This document shows, one piece after another, positions 1-10,617 of a stretch of DNA of 64,000 nt. The stretch is taken from contig NC_059373.1 in assembly GCF_019703515.2 (NCBI RefSeq), positions 13,117,281-13,181,280 of the forward strand, read 5' to 3'. Under the pieces are notes generated by a model that saw nothing but the letters and a program-made list of their open reading frames with translations, was not told the DNA's origin and searched no databases. Both the position numbers and the translations under genes were made by a program. The stretch comes from Myxocyprinus asiaticus (lineage: Eukaryota; Chordata; Actinopteri; Cypriniformes; Catostomidae). Numbering within the stretch: position 1 is the first letter of the stretch; each line of letters starts with the position of its first letter.

Positions 1-360
1 GAAGTGAAACTAAACAGGTACCACATGTGACTTTCAGATGTGAAAGTGTAGATTAAGTGTAAAAAAAGGACCTAATTTTCTATCTGTTTCTCACCCACAC
101 CTATTATATTGCTTCTGAAGATATTGATTTAACCACTGGAGTCTTGTGGATTACTTCTCTGTTTCCTTTGTGATTTTTAAAAAAAAAAATTTTTTGGCTA
201 CAAAGGTCTGATCACCATTCACTTGTATGGACCTACAGAGCTAAAATATTCTCCTAAAAATTGTTGTTTGTGTTCTGCTGAAGAAAGTTATACACATCTG
301 GGATTGCATGAGGGTGAGTAAATTGAGAGAATTTTCATTTTTGGGTGAACTATCCCTTTC
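1..360. repeat. Right half of a long palindromic (foldback) cyprinid DNA element, cut by the window edge
   Basis: The block ends in TTTTTGGGTGAACTATCCC, the inverse of the GGGATAGTTCACCCAAAAA terminus seen at 63026 and 45101. Internal segments (drug-free text such as 'CACCTATTATATTGCTTCTG' and 'CTTTCAGATGTGAAAGTG') match the central part of those copies. The left half would lie before base 1. No coding capacity is visible. This is a non-autonomous DNA-transposon-like repeat; the family name is not certain. Confidence 0.75.
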
Positions 361-641
361 ATATCTCAACATTGCCCGTTCCACACTGGAACTTCCTTGC
401 TCGCTAGTTGTAATGAGAAGTCTTCATTGCCATTTAACCACTGATTTCTGCAGTGAAGTATTGGTAACTCATTGATTTGCAGTAGATCAAAGTAGTTTTT
501 ATTGTCTTGTTAAAAGTCAAAACAGTAAAAGAGTCAGTTGTCTTTTACAGTCATAACCCTTCAAAACCTGTTGCTATTTGACCATTTCTCATTTAAAGGC
601 CTTTTATCTCTTCCTAGACAAAGGATCTTTCTCTTTTTCAG

Positions 642-681
642 TCAAGTCTTGGAAATGGAAAACGCAAGCTTTGTGAATAAG
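642..681 (+). CDS. snx10: snx10 exon with start codon (ATG at 655)
   Basis: A pyrimidine tract and AG at 640-641 precede the exon. The ATG at 655 opens MENASFVNK, followed by a GTCAGT donor at 682. Bases 642-654 are 5' UTR. The exon ends in phase 0. Confidence 0.75.
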
Positions 682-3600
682 GTCAGTGTTTTGTTCATTT
701 CTTTACATTTTGTCTGTATGTCAATGGGTTTATGCTTTTAAACACAATACAGATTATAGATACTTCAGAACCTATTCTCCTGATCATAAATGCCTCGAAG
801 GCTACGTTCACAATGCGGATGGGACCCAAATCTGATTTTCTGCTCAAATTGAATTTTTTTGTAAGGTTGTTCATGTGACATTTAAACCATAACACGCCTA
901 TATATGCCGAAAGTCAAGTGCACAAATGACGAATGTTGAGTTGGACTGATGTAAAAATCACATTAAATCTGACCTGGCTGTTCACTCTGGGGACACATTG
1001 GAAAAAATCAGATGCGTATCCAATTTATTTCGGATTTGAAAATGTCAGATTTAAAGCACTTTTGGCTGTTCACATGGTCATCGAATTAACAGATCTGTTT
1101 CACATGTGAGTGAATAAATCAGATTTGGGTCACATTCAGCTGCGGTGTGAGGATGTCTGAGTGTGATAATACCTGGAGGCTTGACACTGGCATTATGTGG
1201 ATATTTGCTACTTTGAACAAGCAAATTAACCCAACATTTTTTAGATCTTTAAAATAAATGATCACTTCATCATTGTTACAGGAAAAAGAAAGGAAAAACC
1301 TCTTGTTTTACAACAAAATTTGTAATTGTAACTGCCATTGCATCATGACTTTTGTCTGGAATTTTTAAATAGGAAACTGGTAACACACAAATGCCCCTGC
1401 AGCAGTTGACATTAATGCTGTTAGTTTTGTTTGTCTACCTCCTGAAAGTAGCTGCAATACAGAAATTCCCCATTAACTGAGACTTTGACTTTTCAAAAGC
1501 TTTAATAAAGTAAACCTTACGTTAAAGCTTATCCTGCATTTAAAAGAATGATTTATTATTGTTTTTTGTTCATGTTTATTTGAAATCAATTATCAGTTAT
1601 TGATGGGTGATTATCTTAATTTGAAATGTATGGTTGTCTTTATATTCCTTAAAAGTCAGATCTGGTGAAATTCAAATTGCATGGATCTGTTGCTTTGTGT
1701 GTTTTTAGGAAAGTGTTTTGTTTGACTTTAATTGGGGACAGTTTGTGTTTTGGCTGTAATACCACAATGTCTGTTGATTTTTGAAATTCCTTGAATTTAA
1801 CAAACCGGTTCTAAACACCATCCAGATCTCCAGTTAGTGTCATTAGAATTAAAGGGCAGAGTCCGAATCAGTGCAAGTCTTAGAAAATGGGTGAAACTGT
1901 GTGGAAAAAAAGTGCAACACTTTTTTGCTGAGTCACTTCCTTGACTCCATTTCACTGATCATAAACACATTTATGATCACATGGAGTGGTGATGGTGTAG
2001 TGGACTAAAGCACTGAACTGGTAAGTGGAAGGTTGTTGGTTCAGTCCCCACAGCCACCACCATTGTGTCCTTGAGCAAGGCACTTAACTCCAGGTTGCTC
2101 CAGGGGGATTGTCCCTGTAATAAGGGCACTGTAAGTCCCTTTGGATTAAAGCGTCTGCCAAATGCGTAAATGTAAATGCAAATGTAAATTTACAATGTCC
2201 TTTTCCTTCGTTATTGTTGCTGCAGGAGTTTATAAGTTTATGGGTACGGGATCCTCAGCTGCGCAAGGAGGATTTCTGGCACACTTACATTGACTATGAA
2301 ATCTGTCTTCACGTGAGTGCAAACCTGTATATTTACATGCACCTTTACTAAGGAATGTTGCTGCTTAGATAACTATATTTTTGTGATGGATGTTTGGCTT
2401 CTACCTGTAGATATTTTCCCGTCATCACATGTTAACCAGCGAGAATTGTCTGCCTGCACAAAATGGGCCTTATTCATGAAACTCAAGCAGATTGAATTTG
2501 TGTGTGAATTATTCATAAAAACCCTTCTTGCGTAAATGGTTGCATTCAATCTGGATGGACATAAAATGGGATTTATGACTGATTTGCACAGAAATTAGTT
2601 TAGCTTGTTTCATTAACAAGGCTCGATGACTTTTAGTTTTATAACACGACATTCACTTGAATGGCTAGAAGGAAACCATTTCTTTAATTAGGCTCCAAGA
2701 CTAGAATTACTGTTGTAGGATCAGGTGTCAAGTTTTATTTAGGCTTTGATCTTCATTCCATGGTCCATATTTAGCATATTAATGATGAAATTATAGTAAT
2801 CTAGTTGAAATTATAGTTTGAGTTTGCACTGTTTAAAATTAAAATTAGACCAAGAGACTATTAGATTTATTGTATTCTTTTTGTTTGTAGACCAATAGCA
2901 TGTGTTTCAGAAAGAAGACTTCTTGTGTTAGGAGGAGGTATAGTGAGTTTGTTTGGTTGCGGCAGAAACTACAGAACAACGCTCTGCTTATGTAAGTAAA
3001 TTCAGGGATATCACATTCTGGGCAAACACAGCAATACAACGTTACAATATATTTTCAATAAAAAAAAGCATAGAATGACTTTGTTAGGGTGATTTTTATG
3101 TCATCGCATGTATAACTTGAGCCTTATGGAGCTAAGAATCATCAGTCCTTGTCTTTGAAATGTGATGTTTGTTGCGTCTGTAGAGAGCTGCCTAAACTCC
3201 CTCCTTGGAATCCTTTCTTCAATCTCAATAATGATTTCCAGGTTGCTCAGCGGATGCGGGGGCTACAACAGTTTCTTGAGGCGTAAGTTTCCTTAGTCAC
3301 TTTGTGACAGTCGTGCTCTGGTTCTTTCAATTTCTGATTATCTTGATTAAAATATAATTTTTTTCCACTTTCTAATTGTCATAGATTTGATGTCTCATGT
3401 TTTTCAGTATTTTAATATTAATGGATGATGAATAATTTAATCAGTTCATTTGGGTGTTCATTTTGACTGTCAGATTAGGCATTAAGGAAATGCAGTAGTT
3501 TCACCACCTAGTGGCTGCTCTGACACATCCCTCTTACTCCAGATGGAGACTAAAAAGTAAACATTTTAAAGGTGCACTCAGTAACTTTTGTCTTTGTCAT

Positions 3601-6600
3601 CTTGGACTTACACTAACGCCTAGCGGCTTTGATGCAGCATTATTTCAGATGCCATTGTAAAAATTTAGTATTCACAGTCAGCCATGATTACTTTAATCAA
3701 TGAGTGAAAGTGATAAATAACAGGAAGGTTACTGAGATTAAGCAAGTAGTATTCGGCTGGTCATGTGATTATAACATGGCAGCCCCATGTGGACCCTCTC
3801 CATGTAGAATAAATCAGCTTTTATAAGGTTACTGATTTGACTGGAGTCTTCATTTTAATGTGAGTGGCCAAGATTTCCTACAAATATTGCAAAATTACAA
3901 TTAATGTATTTAGGAGTTAAACTTTTTTTTTTTAATGTTTGAGTGCACCTTTAAAGGTGCAGTATGTAAGATTCAGAAACCCTTGTTATTAATGACACCT
4001 GTGGCCATTAAGTGAACTGCAGCCTGTTGCTCGTGATCGCACGCACACGCACTATAGGGACACGAGCAAGCATCGACCAAAACAAAGAGACTGAACGTGA
4101 TTCACCGGCATCATGATCACAGAAGAGTTGGCATAATTTAAATTACACAGTTATGATTGTTTTACTACAAACTTTGAGACTGTATATTTGACTCTCCAGT
4201 GCTGGAACAGGGATAAAATAAAGTGTGGATATAGGTCTGATTATGTGAGACTGTAGTTTGAAGTAATCACTTTTCTTTGCATGATACATAGGCTATCGTA
4301 TAAATGCAGTCAATGTCGGTGTTAGCTAGCTAGCCAGCTTTATCAATAGCTGTTTGCTAAATTTGGTTGATGACAGTAGCTGTTTATAAAATAGACTGTA
4401 CATTATAAATATGTTGACACAATTCAGTATTGATGTGATTCCATAACAACTGTCATTTTGATATATTGATGTGCTATTGTTTTATAATAATAGATTGTAT
4501 ATATTTTCTGTATAACCAAGTTACGTTACACTAATGAATGGGTCTTTTTGCATTATCTTGAACACTGTCTAGCATTCATTTCATATGTTATTGTAGTTTA
4601 TCTTGCTGAATAATTACAGATTAACATTATGTCCGTTACTGTGAATTAGCATACCTGACTTTTAGTGTAAAGAGAAGATCGTTAAAATTATTTGAAAGTT
4701 ACGAAGCAGGGTTGCTTGCAATTCGTCAGCGTTAGCAGGCAAGATCAAGTTAGCTAAAATGACACAGATCAATCCTTATGGCACTATATTTCACATGCTT
4801 TGCAGTTATGTAAGCTTACCTGTCCAATAAGAAGAATGCCAATTCAGGGTCGGTTTTGATCCCCAAAACCAAACGAAGCTCCCTCCAGGAATCGAAGGTC
4901 CCTCCAGGATGTCCTGCCGGTGTTCACTCTAGTTTTTGCTCGACCACGATCACATTCCCGCTTAGCCAGACGGGATTCAGTAAAAAAAATGTTTTGTTTT
5001 TTTTGGCTTACTCAGAGTTTGTGTAGGAGTCGGTGTTGTGCTGGGAGCTGGACGTTTGCTGGATTCCATCTCTAAGATAACGTTACGTAGTGTTGCAGTT
5101 TGTTGACGCTGTTGAATAGCGGAAGAGAAGCACTGAGGCAAGGCGACCCGCTCCCTTCGCATGATAATTGGTCTACAGGCTTTAATAGGCAACCTAGGAA
5201 GTCCGGGAAGGGCTCATTTTCTAAGATATTTTACAAACCGTTCACACATTTGGCAAAAAAAAGGCGAATATTACATGAAAAATTTTACATATTGCACCTT
5301 TAAGTGTAGAACTCCCCTTGCAAGTCATACAGTGCATTCATAAAGTATTCAGACCCCTTCATTTTTTCACATTTTGTTATGTTGCAGCCTATGCTAAAAT
5401 GCTTAATTTACCCCATAATGACAAAGCAAAAAAACATATTTTTGATAACTTTGCAAATTTATTAAAGAATAATAAATTATCTAAACAAAAGCAGTGCTTG
5501 TTTTCACAAACTTATGATATAAGCTCAGCAAAAAAAGAAATGTCCCTTTTTCAGGACACTGTATTTTAAAGAGAATTTTGTAAAAATCCAAATAACTTTA
5601 CAGATCTTTATTGTAAAGGGTTTAAACAATGTTTTCCATGCTTGTTCAATGAACCATAAACAATAAATGAACATGCACCTGTGGAACGGTCATTAAGACA
5701 CTAACAGCTTACAGACGATAGGCAATTAAGGTCACAGTTATAAAAACTTAGGACACTAAAGAGATCTTTCTACTGACTCTGGAAAAACACCAAAAGAAAG
5801 ATGCCCAGGGTCCCTGCTCATCTGCGTGAACGTGCCTTAGGCATGCTGCATGGAGGCAAGAGGACTGCAGATGTGGCCAGGGCAATAAATTGCAATGTCC
5901 GTACTGTGAGACGCCTAAGACAGTGCTACAGGGTGACAGGTAGGACAGCTGATCGTCCTCGCAGTGGCAGACAACGTGTAACAACACCTGCACAGGATCG
6001 GTACATCCGAATATCACACCTGCGGGACAGGTTACATCAGGAATGCACAATCCCTCCATCAGTACTCAGACTGTCCGCAATAGGCTGAGAGAGGCTGGAC
6101 TGAGGTCTTGTAGGCCAGTTGTAAAGCAGTTCCTTACTAGACATCCCAGCAACACCGTTGCCTATGGGCACAAACCCACCTTCGCTGGACCAGACAGAAC
6201 TGGCAAAAAGTGCTCTTCACTGACAAGTTGCGGTTTTGTCTCAACAGGGGTGATGGTCGGACTCGCGTTTATCGTTGAAGGAATGAGTGTTACACTGAGG
6301 CCTGTATTCTGGAGCGGGATCGATTTGGTGGTGGAGGGTCCGTCATGGTCTATGGCGGTGTGTCACAGCATCATCGGACTGAGCTTGTTGTCATTGCAGG
6401 CAAACTCAATGCTGTGCGTTACAGGGAAGACTTCCTCCTCCCTCATGTGCTACCCTTCCTGCAGGCTCATCCTGACCTGACCCTCCAGCATGACAATGCC
6501 ACCAGCCATACTGCTCGTTCTGTGCATGATTTCCTGCAAGACAGGAATGTCAGTGTTCTGCCATGGCCAGCGAAGAGACCGGATCTCAATCCCATTGAGC

Positions 6601-9217
6601 ATGGCTGGGACCTGTTGGATCGGAGGGTGAGGGCTAGGGCCATTCCCCCCAGAAATGTCCAGGAACTTGCAAGTGCCTTGGTGGATGAGTGGGGTAACAT
6701 CTCACAGCAAAAACTGGCAAATCTGGTGCAGTCCATGAGGAGGAGATGCACTGCAGTACTTAATGCAGCTGGTGGCCACACCAGATACTGACTGTTACTT
6801 TTTTGACGCCCCCCTCCCTTTGTTCAGAGACACATTATTCCATTTTCTTTTAGTCACATGTCTGTGAAACTTGTTCTGTTTATATCTTAGGGTACGTTTA
6901 CACGACAACGATGCACTAAAAACGGAAACGTTTTTCCTTTGCGTTTTTCAAAAGTTTTGCGTACAGGCGACAACATTGTCAAAATGATCCCCGTTCACAC
7001 GGATCCACGAAAACGACTAAAAACGCTGTATTATGCATGCCAGGCCAGTAGTTGGCTGTCACATTTTAAAGAAACACTACGTGCCTGCGCACATTACATT
7101 TATGCATTTGGCAGTCGTTTTTATCCAAAGCGACTTACAGTGCCCTTATTACAGGGACAGTCCCCCTGGAGCAACCTGGAGTTAAGTGTCTTGCTCAAGG
7201 ACACAATGGTGGTGGCTGTGGGAATTGAACCAACAACCTTTTGCTTAACAGTTCAATGCTTTAGTCCACTACGCCACCACCCGCACATAAGCATTCTTCC
7301 ACAGAGCGGTGAATACAAACAATGAAGATGACGAAAGCATCAAGCAATTTTGTCTGGACGGACGATGAGGTTGCTTTATTACTACAATTACTTTGCTGGA
7401 GAAGCGTCAAACTCAAAATCTTGAGCAGCACAAACACAGTCCTGTAGTCCGCCATTGTAGTTTTGAATGTCTCGCGCACATGCCTATAGACTGAACTCTC
7501 AAGATTATTCGGTAAACTCTGCTCATTTTTACCATCACTTCGTCTCCTGCCTTCTTCTGTATTCCCCCTGCTCACTCTTGGGCTGGTAGGAGAGTAAGTT
7601 AACATAACAAGCTGTTGATGTTGACTGGTTTTGGATATCAGACAGAACTCTGATACATGGATATCTTCTGACGGAGAGAGAGGTCTTATGTACACTGGAT
7701 CTAACATGCATTTTCACTGCCTCATGTTTTCATATTCTAAGCATATCATTGAATACTGTACATGGCATCACATCTCTGTCAATAGACTATATACATAAGC
7801 GGTGGGTGAATGAATTGCAGGGTAAAGGTACATCAAATAAAATTAAGTAAATAAATGACATTTAAAATACAAATACATTTTTCCCATCTGAATCCATACA
7901 TTAATTTCAAGATTTTCAAACTGCAGGTTCTGCCTACTGTACAATGTTCACACTCCAAACAAAACACTCCAAATGAATAAATTGTTGATTGTTATTTGCA
8001 CAGACACCAGTATTCATATTGATAATTATACATCTCAAATTGATGCCTATCATTCCATCATTCTTTATATAACACGTAATACGTGTGTGCATGACGTCAT
8101 CGTTTTCACAAATTTGCATTTTTGTATGTTTACACGGAGATGATAACGGCAACGTTTTAAACTTCCTCTTTGAAAACCGTTTTCAAAAGTTTGCGTTTTC
8201 AGGCCCCAAAATGCTGTTGTCGTGTAAACGAACAGCCAAAATGCAAAGTTTTTGGTTTTTAGTTGAAAACATTGTGTAAACGGCCCCTTAGTTGTTGAAT
8301 CTTTATGTCCATACAGATATTTACACATGTTAAGTTTGCTGAAAATAAAAGCAGTTGAAAGTGGAGGATGTTTCTTTTTTTTGCCGAGTTTGTCAAATAT
8401 ATAGGCTAAGTATAGAAATTCAAGTAGAAATTTTAAAATGTCTCAATTATATTTTAAGCTGAATTTCGCCATGAAAACAACCACAGAAGCTGGCATGGCA
8501 TCAGATATACAATCAAACAAATAAACTGAATGCCTCTAGATTGTTGACCATCGGAGACTAAAATAATACTCTGTTTGTGCTTTTAATCTGTGTTTACAGA
8601 GTTCTACAGACACCATTACTGTTGTCAGACAGTCGGCTGCACCTGTTCTTGCAGTCACAGCTGAGCATTGCAAAAATGGACGCATGTTCACAGGGACAGA
8701 CTCACTACACCGTTGCGCAGGCAATACAGAGATGTGTCTGTGATGCACGTTTCCCTGTGGAGGAGCAGCTTCAAGAAGAAGACATCAAAACTTGCTGGGA
8801 CTCAGACTGTGACAGGTGTGTTTTTACTTTTAGCTCATAGTATTAAGTACCTCAGCTTATTTCATATGATGTAAATTGCTCAAAATAGAAGGATTTGGAG
8901 ATGCTTTGTGTTAAGCTGGTTTAGGCATGTTATGCAAGCCATGGTTATCCTTTTGAATAGTGTATACAGAGTATTGCAGTATGTCCGTTCCAGTAAACAA
9001 TATGCAGAAATTGTATGAAATATACAAAAATGTTTGTTACAGTACAACATCCTCTGGCTTGGGCCATAGTGTCGAACCTGTCTCATCTGTTGAAGAGGAT
9101 TCCTTCCACAACGAGAGCCTTGCCCATGAATTCCATGTTACAACCCCTGAGACAGAACTCTTTAGCAGCCTGTCTTCATCTCCTAGCAACCAGCAGCATG
9201 TGCACTCCATTAGATAA
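655..9217 (+). CDS. snx10: Sorting nexin 10 (PX-domain endosomal protein), six coding exons
   Basis: Joining 655-681, 2226-2312, 2891-2991, 3184-3282, 8600-8815 and 9043-9217 gives 705 bases, 234 residues plus TAA, with matching phases at every GT-AG border. Human SNX10 is about 201 residues, so this copy has a longer C-terminus. The PX domain covers roughly residues 10-125: [19 protein letters not shown], the phosphoinositide-binding [11 protein letters not shown] (52-62), the proline loop [11 protein letters not shown] (74-84) and MRGLQQFL (96-103). The extended-PX helices follow ([16 protein letters not shown]), then an acidic stretch and the SSGLGHS motif typical of SNX10 and not of SNX11. 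The family binds PI3P on endosomes, affects endosome morphology and V-ATPase trafficking, and is linked to osteoclast function and ciliogenesis. The start ATG follows a good acceptor at 640-641, so a 5' noncoding exon probably lies outside the window. Whether this is the a or b teleost paralogue cannot be told. Confidence 0.93.
801..1158. repeat. Foldback MITE in snx10 intron
   Basis: The left end GCTACGTTCACAATGCGG and the right end (reverse complement CATCCTCACACCGCAGC) form an imperfect inverted repeat, with GACCCAAATCTGAT shared inside both arms. The interior repeats CAGAT-rich segments. It has no ORF and is probably a hAT-type MITE. Confidence 0.5.
1984..2190 (+). repeat. tRNA-derived SINE, snx10 intron 1
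   Basis: It starts GTGGTGATGGTGTAGTGG, carries a B-box-like GTTGGTTCAGTCCCC, then the core CCTTGAGCAAGGCACTTAAC, and ends in TAAATGTAAATG repeats. The same unit is found reversed at 7095-7281 and 50970-51162. Confidence 0.8.
2226..2312 (+). CDS. snx10: snx10 coding exon, start of PX domain
   Basis: The acceptor TTGCTGCAG and the donor GTGAGT flank 29 codons in phase 0. They encode the first PX strands, including [19 protein letters not shown]. Confidence 0.93.
2891..2991 (+). CDS. snx10: snx10 coding exon, PX phosphoinositide-binding segment
   Basis: The acceptor TTTGTAG and the donor GTAAGT flank 101 bases (phase 0 in, phase 2 out). The exon carries [19 protein letters not shown], the basic lipid-contact signature of PX domains. 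Confidence 0.93.
3184..3282 (+). CDS. snx10: snx10 coding exon, PX proline loop and RxxLxxFL helix
   Basis: The acceptor CGTCTGTAG and the donor GTAAGT flank 99 bases (phase 2 in, phase 2 out). They encode [17 protein letters not shown] and [11 protein letters not shown], which align with the SNX10 order. Confidence 0.92.
3567..3953. repeat. Foldback element with TTTAAAGGTGCACTCA ends
   Basis: The left end TTTAAAGGTGCACTCAGTAA is mirrored by GAGTGCACCTTTAA at the right end. It is about 387 bp without coding capacity and abuts the next foldback element at 3953. Confidence 0.75.
3954..5303. repeat. Foldback element with TTAAAGGTGCAGTATGTAA ends
   Basis: The left end AAAGGTGCAGTATGTAAGAT is mirrored at the right by TTTTACATATTGCACCTTTA. 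The element is 1.35 kb. Its interior has no convincing protein. It shares the outer AAAGGTGCA with the element immediately upstream. Confidence 0.75.
5330..5515 (+). mobile_element. Tc1-like transposon end fragment
   Basis: CAGTGCATTCATAAAGTATT follows a TA and continues with ATTTTGTTATGTTGCAGCC and ACCCCATAATGACAAAG, the terminus and subterminal sequence of a fish Tc1 family. The related complete element at 54330 has the same layout. Only this end is present; the next Tc1 element begins at about 5519. Confidence 0.8.
5801..6791 (+). pseudogene. Tc1-like transposase, frameshifted
   Basis: Three frames join into one family protein. Frame one (from 5801) starts [19 protein letters not shown] and contains the paired-type helix-turn-helix and the PRSGRQR linker. 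Frame two carries [17 protein letters not shown]. Frame three starts near 6182 with [20 protein letters not shown], has a TGA at VYR*RNE, and runs to GGHTRY and the stop at 6789-6791. The catalytic residues are the D of LFTD, the D of QHDNATSH and the E of DLNPIEHGW, with exactly 34 residues between the last two (DD34E). The usual ES after the first D is changed to KL. Frameshifts and the stop make it inactive as written. Confidence 0.9.
7095..7281 (-). repeat. tRNA-derived SINE inside the Harbinger MITE
   Basis: This is a reverse copy of the SINE at 1984, from ATTTATGCATTTGGCAGTCG to TAGTCCACTACGCCACCAC. It is flanked by an identical 7-bp duplication, CGCACAT, at 7088-7094 and 7282-7288. Confidence 0.88.
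7322..7447 (+). pseudogene. Remnant of Harbinger Myb/SANT-like protein
   Basis: An ATG at 7322 opens [26 protein letters not shown] followed by hydrophobics is the opening of the Myb/SANT-like DNA-binding protein encoded by PIF/Harbinger elements. The frame ends at TAG after about 41 residues, so only the first helix remains. It links this MITE to an autonomous Harbinger parent. Confidence 0.6.
8600..8815 (+). CDS. snx10: snx10 coding exon, end of PX and extension helices
   Basis: The acceptor TGTTTACAG and a GTGTGT donor flank 216 bases (phase 2 in, phase 2 out). They encode [20 protein letters not shown] and then [16 protein letters not shown], both matching SNX10. It lies 5.3 kb from the previous exon, behind an intron full of transposons. 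Confidence 0.93.
9043..9217 (+). CDS. snx10: snx10 terminal coding exon
   Basis: The acceptor TTTGTTACAG precedes the exon; the codon split with the previous exon gives Ser and continues [19 protein letters not shown], ending HSIR and TAA at 9215-9217. The tail is serine-rich, as in other SNX10 proteins, but longer. Confidence 0.88.
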
Positions 9218-10370
9218 ACTGAAAAGATATAATCAAGTAAATGCGCACATATGTACATACATGTATGCTCTCAGCCAAAAAGAGCCCCAATTGCTGCTTA
9301 CAGCCTTCAAAGTTATATTTGGATGGATGATAACGAAAGGAAAAAGGTTCTTGATTTTGTTTTATTAAGTGTTATATTTTTGGTCATGTTTTTCCCATGT
9401 CTCCTTTTTAAAAAATACTTTACATTTCTTTGCTCATCACATTTAATATTCCTTCACGACTAAAGAGGTGACCTGGATATACAACGAACAAATGAAGTGG
9501 GGTCAGATGTGAGGGGACGGATTACAGCATTCAGACTGAGCATCATTCTAAATGTTTAGTGTTTTTCTCCATTAACACTAATTCAGGTGTAGACTGGGTT
9601 TAATATGTGCTGACAAAGAAGCCTTTTAAACACAGCTACGGCATTTTCCGCTGAACAGATGTGCTTTTGTTTAACAGAGTTTAAAAGAATGTCAGAAATA
9701 AAACACATCTTTGAATGTTTCTTAAAATCATATTTTCTATATTTATATTAGCATCGTTAAAAGGCATTTGACTCTTTAAATGTATGAGGAAAATTGTTTT
9801 TTAGAAAATACACTTTTAATGTGATTTATGTAGCCTTAAATGAATAAATATTATTTTTTTGTTTAAGTCTCATCTAAATAATTTAAGGCATGCAAACCCT
9901 TTTCTGCAAGTCCTAAAGCACTGATAGAACTCAGCAGTTGCATAGAAGTGATTTAGTTTCACTTGACAAAATCATACACAAAATATTCACAAAAAGAGAA
10001 TACAGTTTCTGCTGATGCTCAAATGAGGTTATACATTGTTCACAAATTATAGAAACTATAATAGAAATAAGCAGTAATTTTGTGTTATGTGCAATGCATT
10101 CTGTGTTTTTAGAGCAAAAATATGCCTAAGTTTCCTCATTTTAGTAATTTTTAGATGAAGGGCATCAGTGATTAAAAAACATTTCTGAAAAACCATGTTG
10201 CAGATTTCTGCCAGTGTGTATCACTGACAGTTGTTGTTTTAAAGGTTAAGGATAGATGTTGTGCTTTGCCTGGCCATGTGCTAATGAAGTCTTTTTCTTT
10301 CTTCGTGTTTCCACACACAACACAACAATTCTTCAGTATCTAATTGTAATTTAAGAGAGATTAAGTTATC
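9218..10370 (+). other. snx10 3' UTR and downstream low-complexity AT-rich sequence
   Basis: No gene is seen after the stop. AATAAA occurs at 9697-9702, about 480 bases after the stop, with another at 9843; either could be the polyadenylation signal. The remainder is AT-rich, non-repetitive sequence with no recognisable feature. Confidence 0.4.
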
Positions 10371-10373
10371 AAT

Positions 10374-10584
10374 GAATGAGGAATGAAATGTGTGACAGAA
10401 ATGTTTCGGTGAACTTAGTGGTCTGATTGGGGGTATTTTCGATCTGTGTAGGCGTAGATTCATCAGCGTCTAGCAGCAGCCGATAAACACTTTCAGAGTT
10501 GTCATCCAGATCACCAGACTCACGGAACCTCACCAATCTCTGCCACTGCCAATCAGCATCACTGTGGTGATCACTAAACCTGTA
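10374..10584 (-). CDS. Unrecognised exon-like ORF, possible terminal exon
   Basis: On the minus strand, after TTACAG, an open frame reads FSDHHSDADWQWQRLVRFRE, then a serine/aspartate-rich segment with ESVYRLLLDADEST, and ends TGA near 10374. The composition is hydrophilic and balanced, and the segment does not match any repeat seen here. The pyrimidine tract before the AG is weak and no partner exon was found. It lies just beside the Tc1 element at 10618. It may be a terminal exon of an unidentified gene or chance. Confidence 0.25.
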
Positions 10585-10617
10585 ACCTATCATGTTGTTA
10601 GAGTATACAGTTGTGCT

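Larger units (their letters stand above)
6890..8287. mobile_element. PIF/Harbinger-type MITE with TTA target duplication
   Basis: The element is flanked by TTA at 6887-6889 and 8288-8290, the target size and sequence of PIF/Harbinger. Its ends are GGGTACGTTTACACGAC and, read inverted, GGGGCCGTTTACACAATG, with longer subterminal similarity (GTCGTGTAAACG, AAAAGTTTGCG). It sits inside the Tc1 element and contains a SINE (7095-7281) and a short Myb-like remnant (7322-7447). Confidence 0.8.
5519..8393 (+). mobile_element. Tc1/mariner (DD34E) transposon, interrupted by a nested MITE
   Basis: The inverted ends are AAGCTCAGCAAAAAAAGAAA on the left and TTTCTTTTTTTTGCCGAGTT on the right. Without the 1.4-kb insertion at 6890-8287 the element is about 1.48 kb, normal for Tc1. 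The transposase gene (5801-6791) runs in the same direction as snx10, within its fourth intron. Confidence 0.85.

Noticed and set aside
7261..7707. 148-residue minus ORF
   Set aside because: It spans the SINE, Harbinger MITE interior and no known domain; chance frame.
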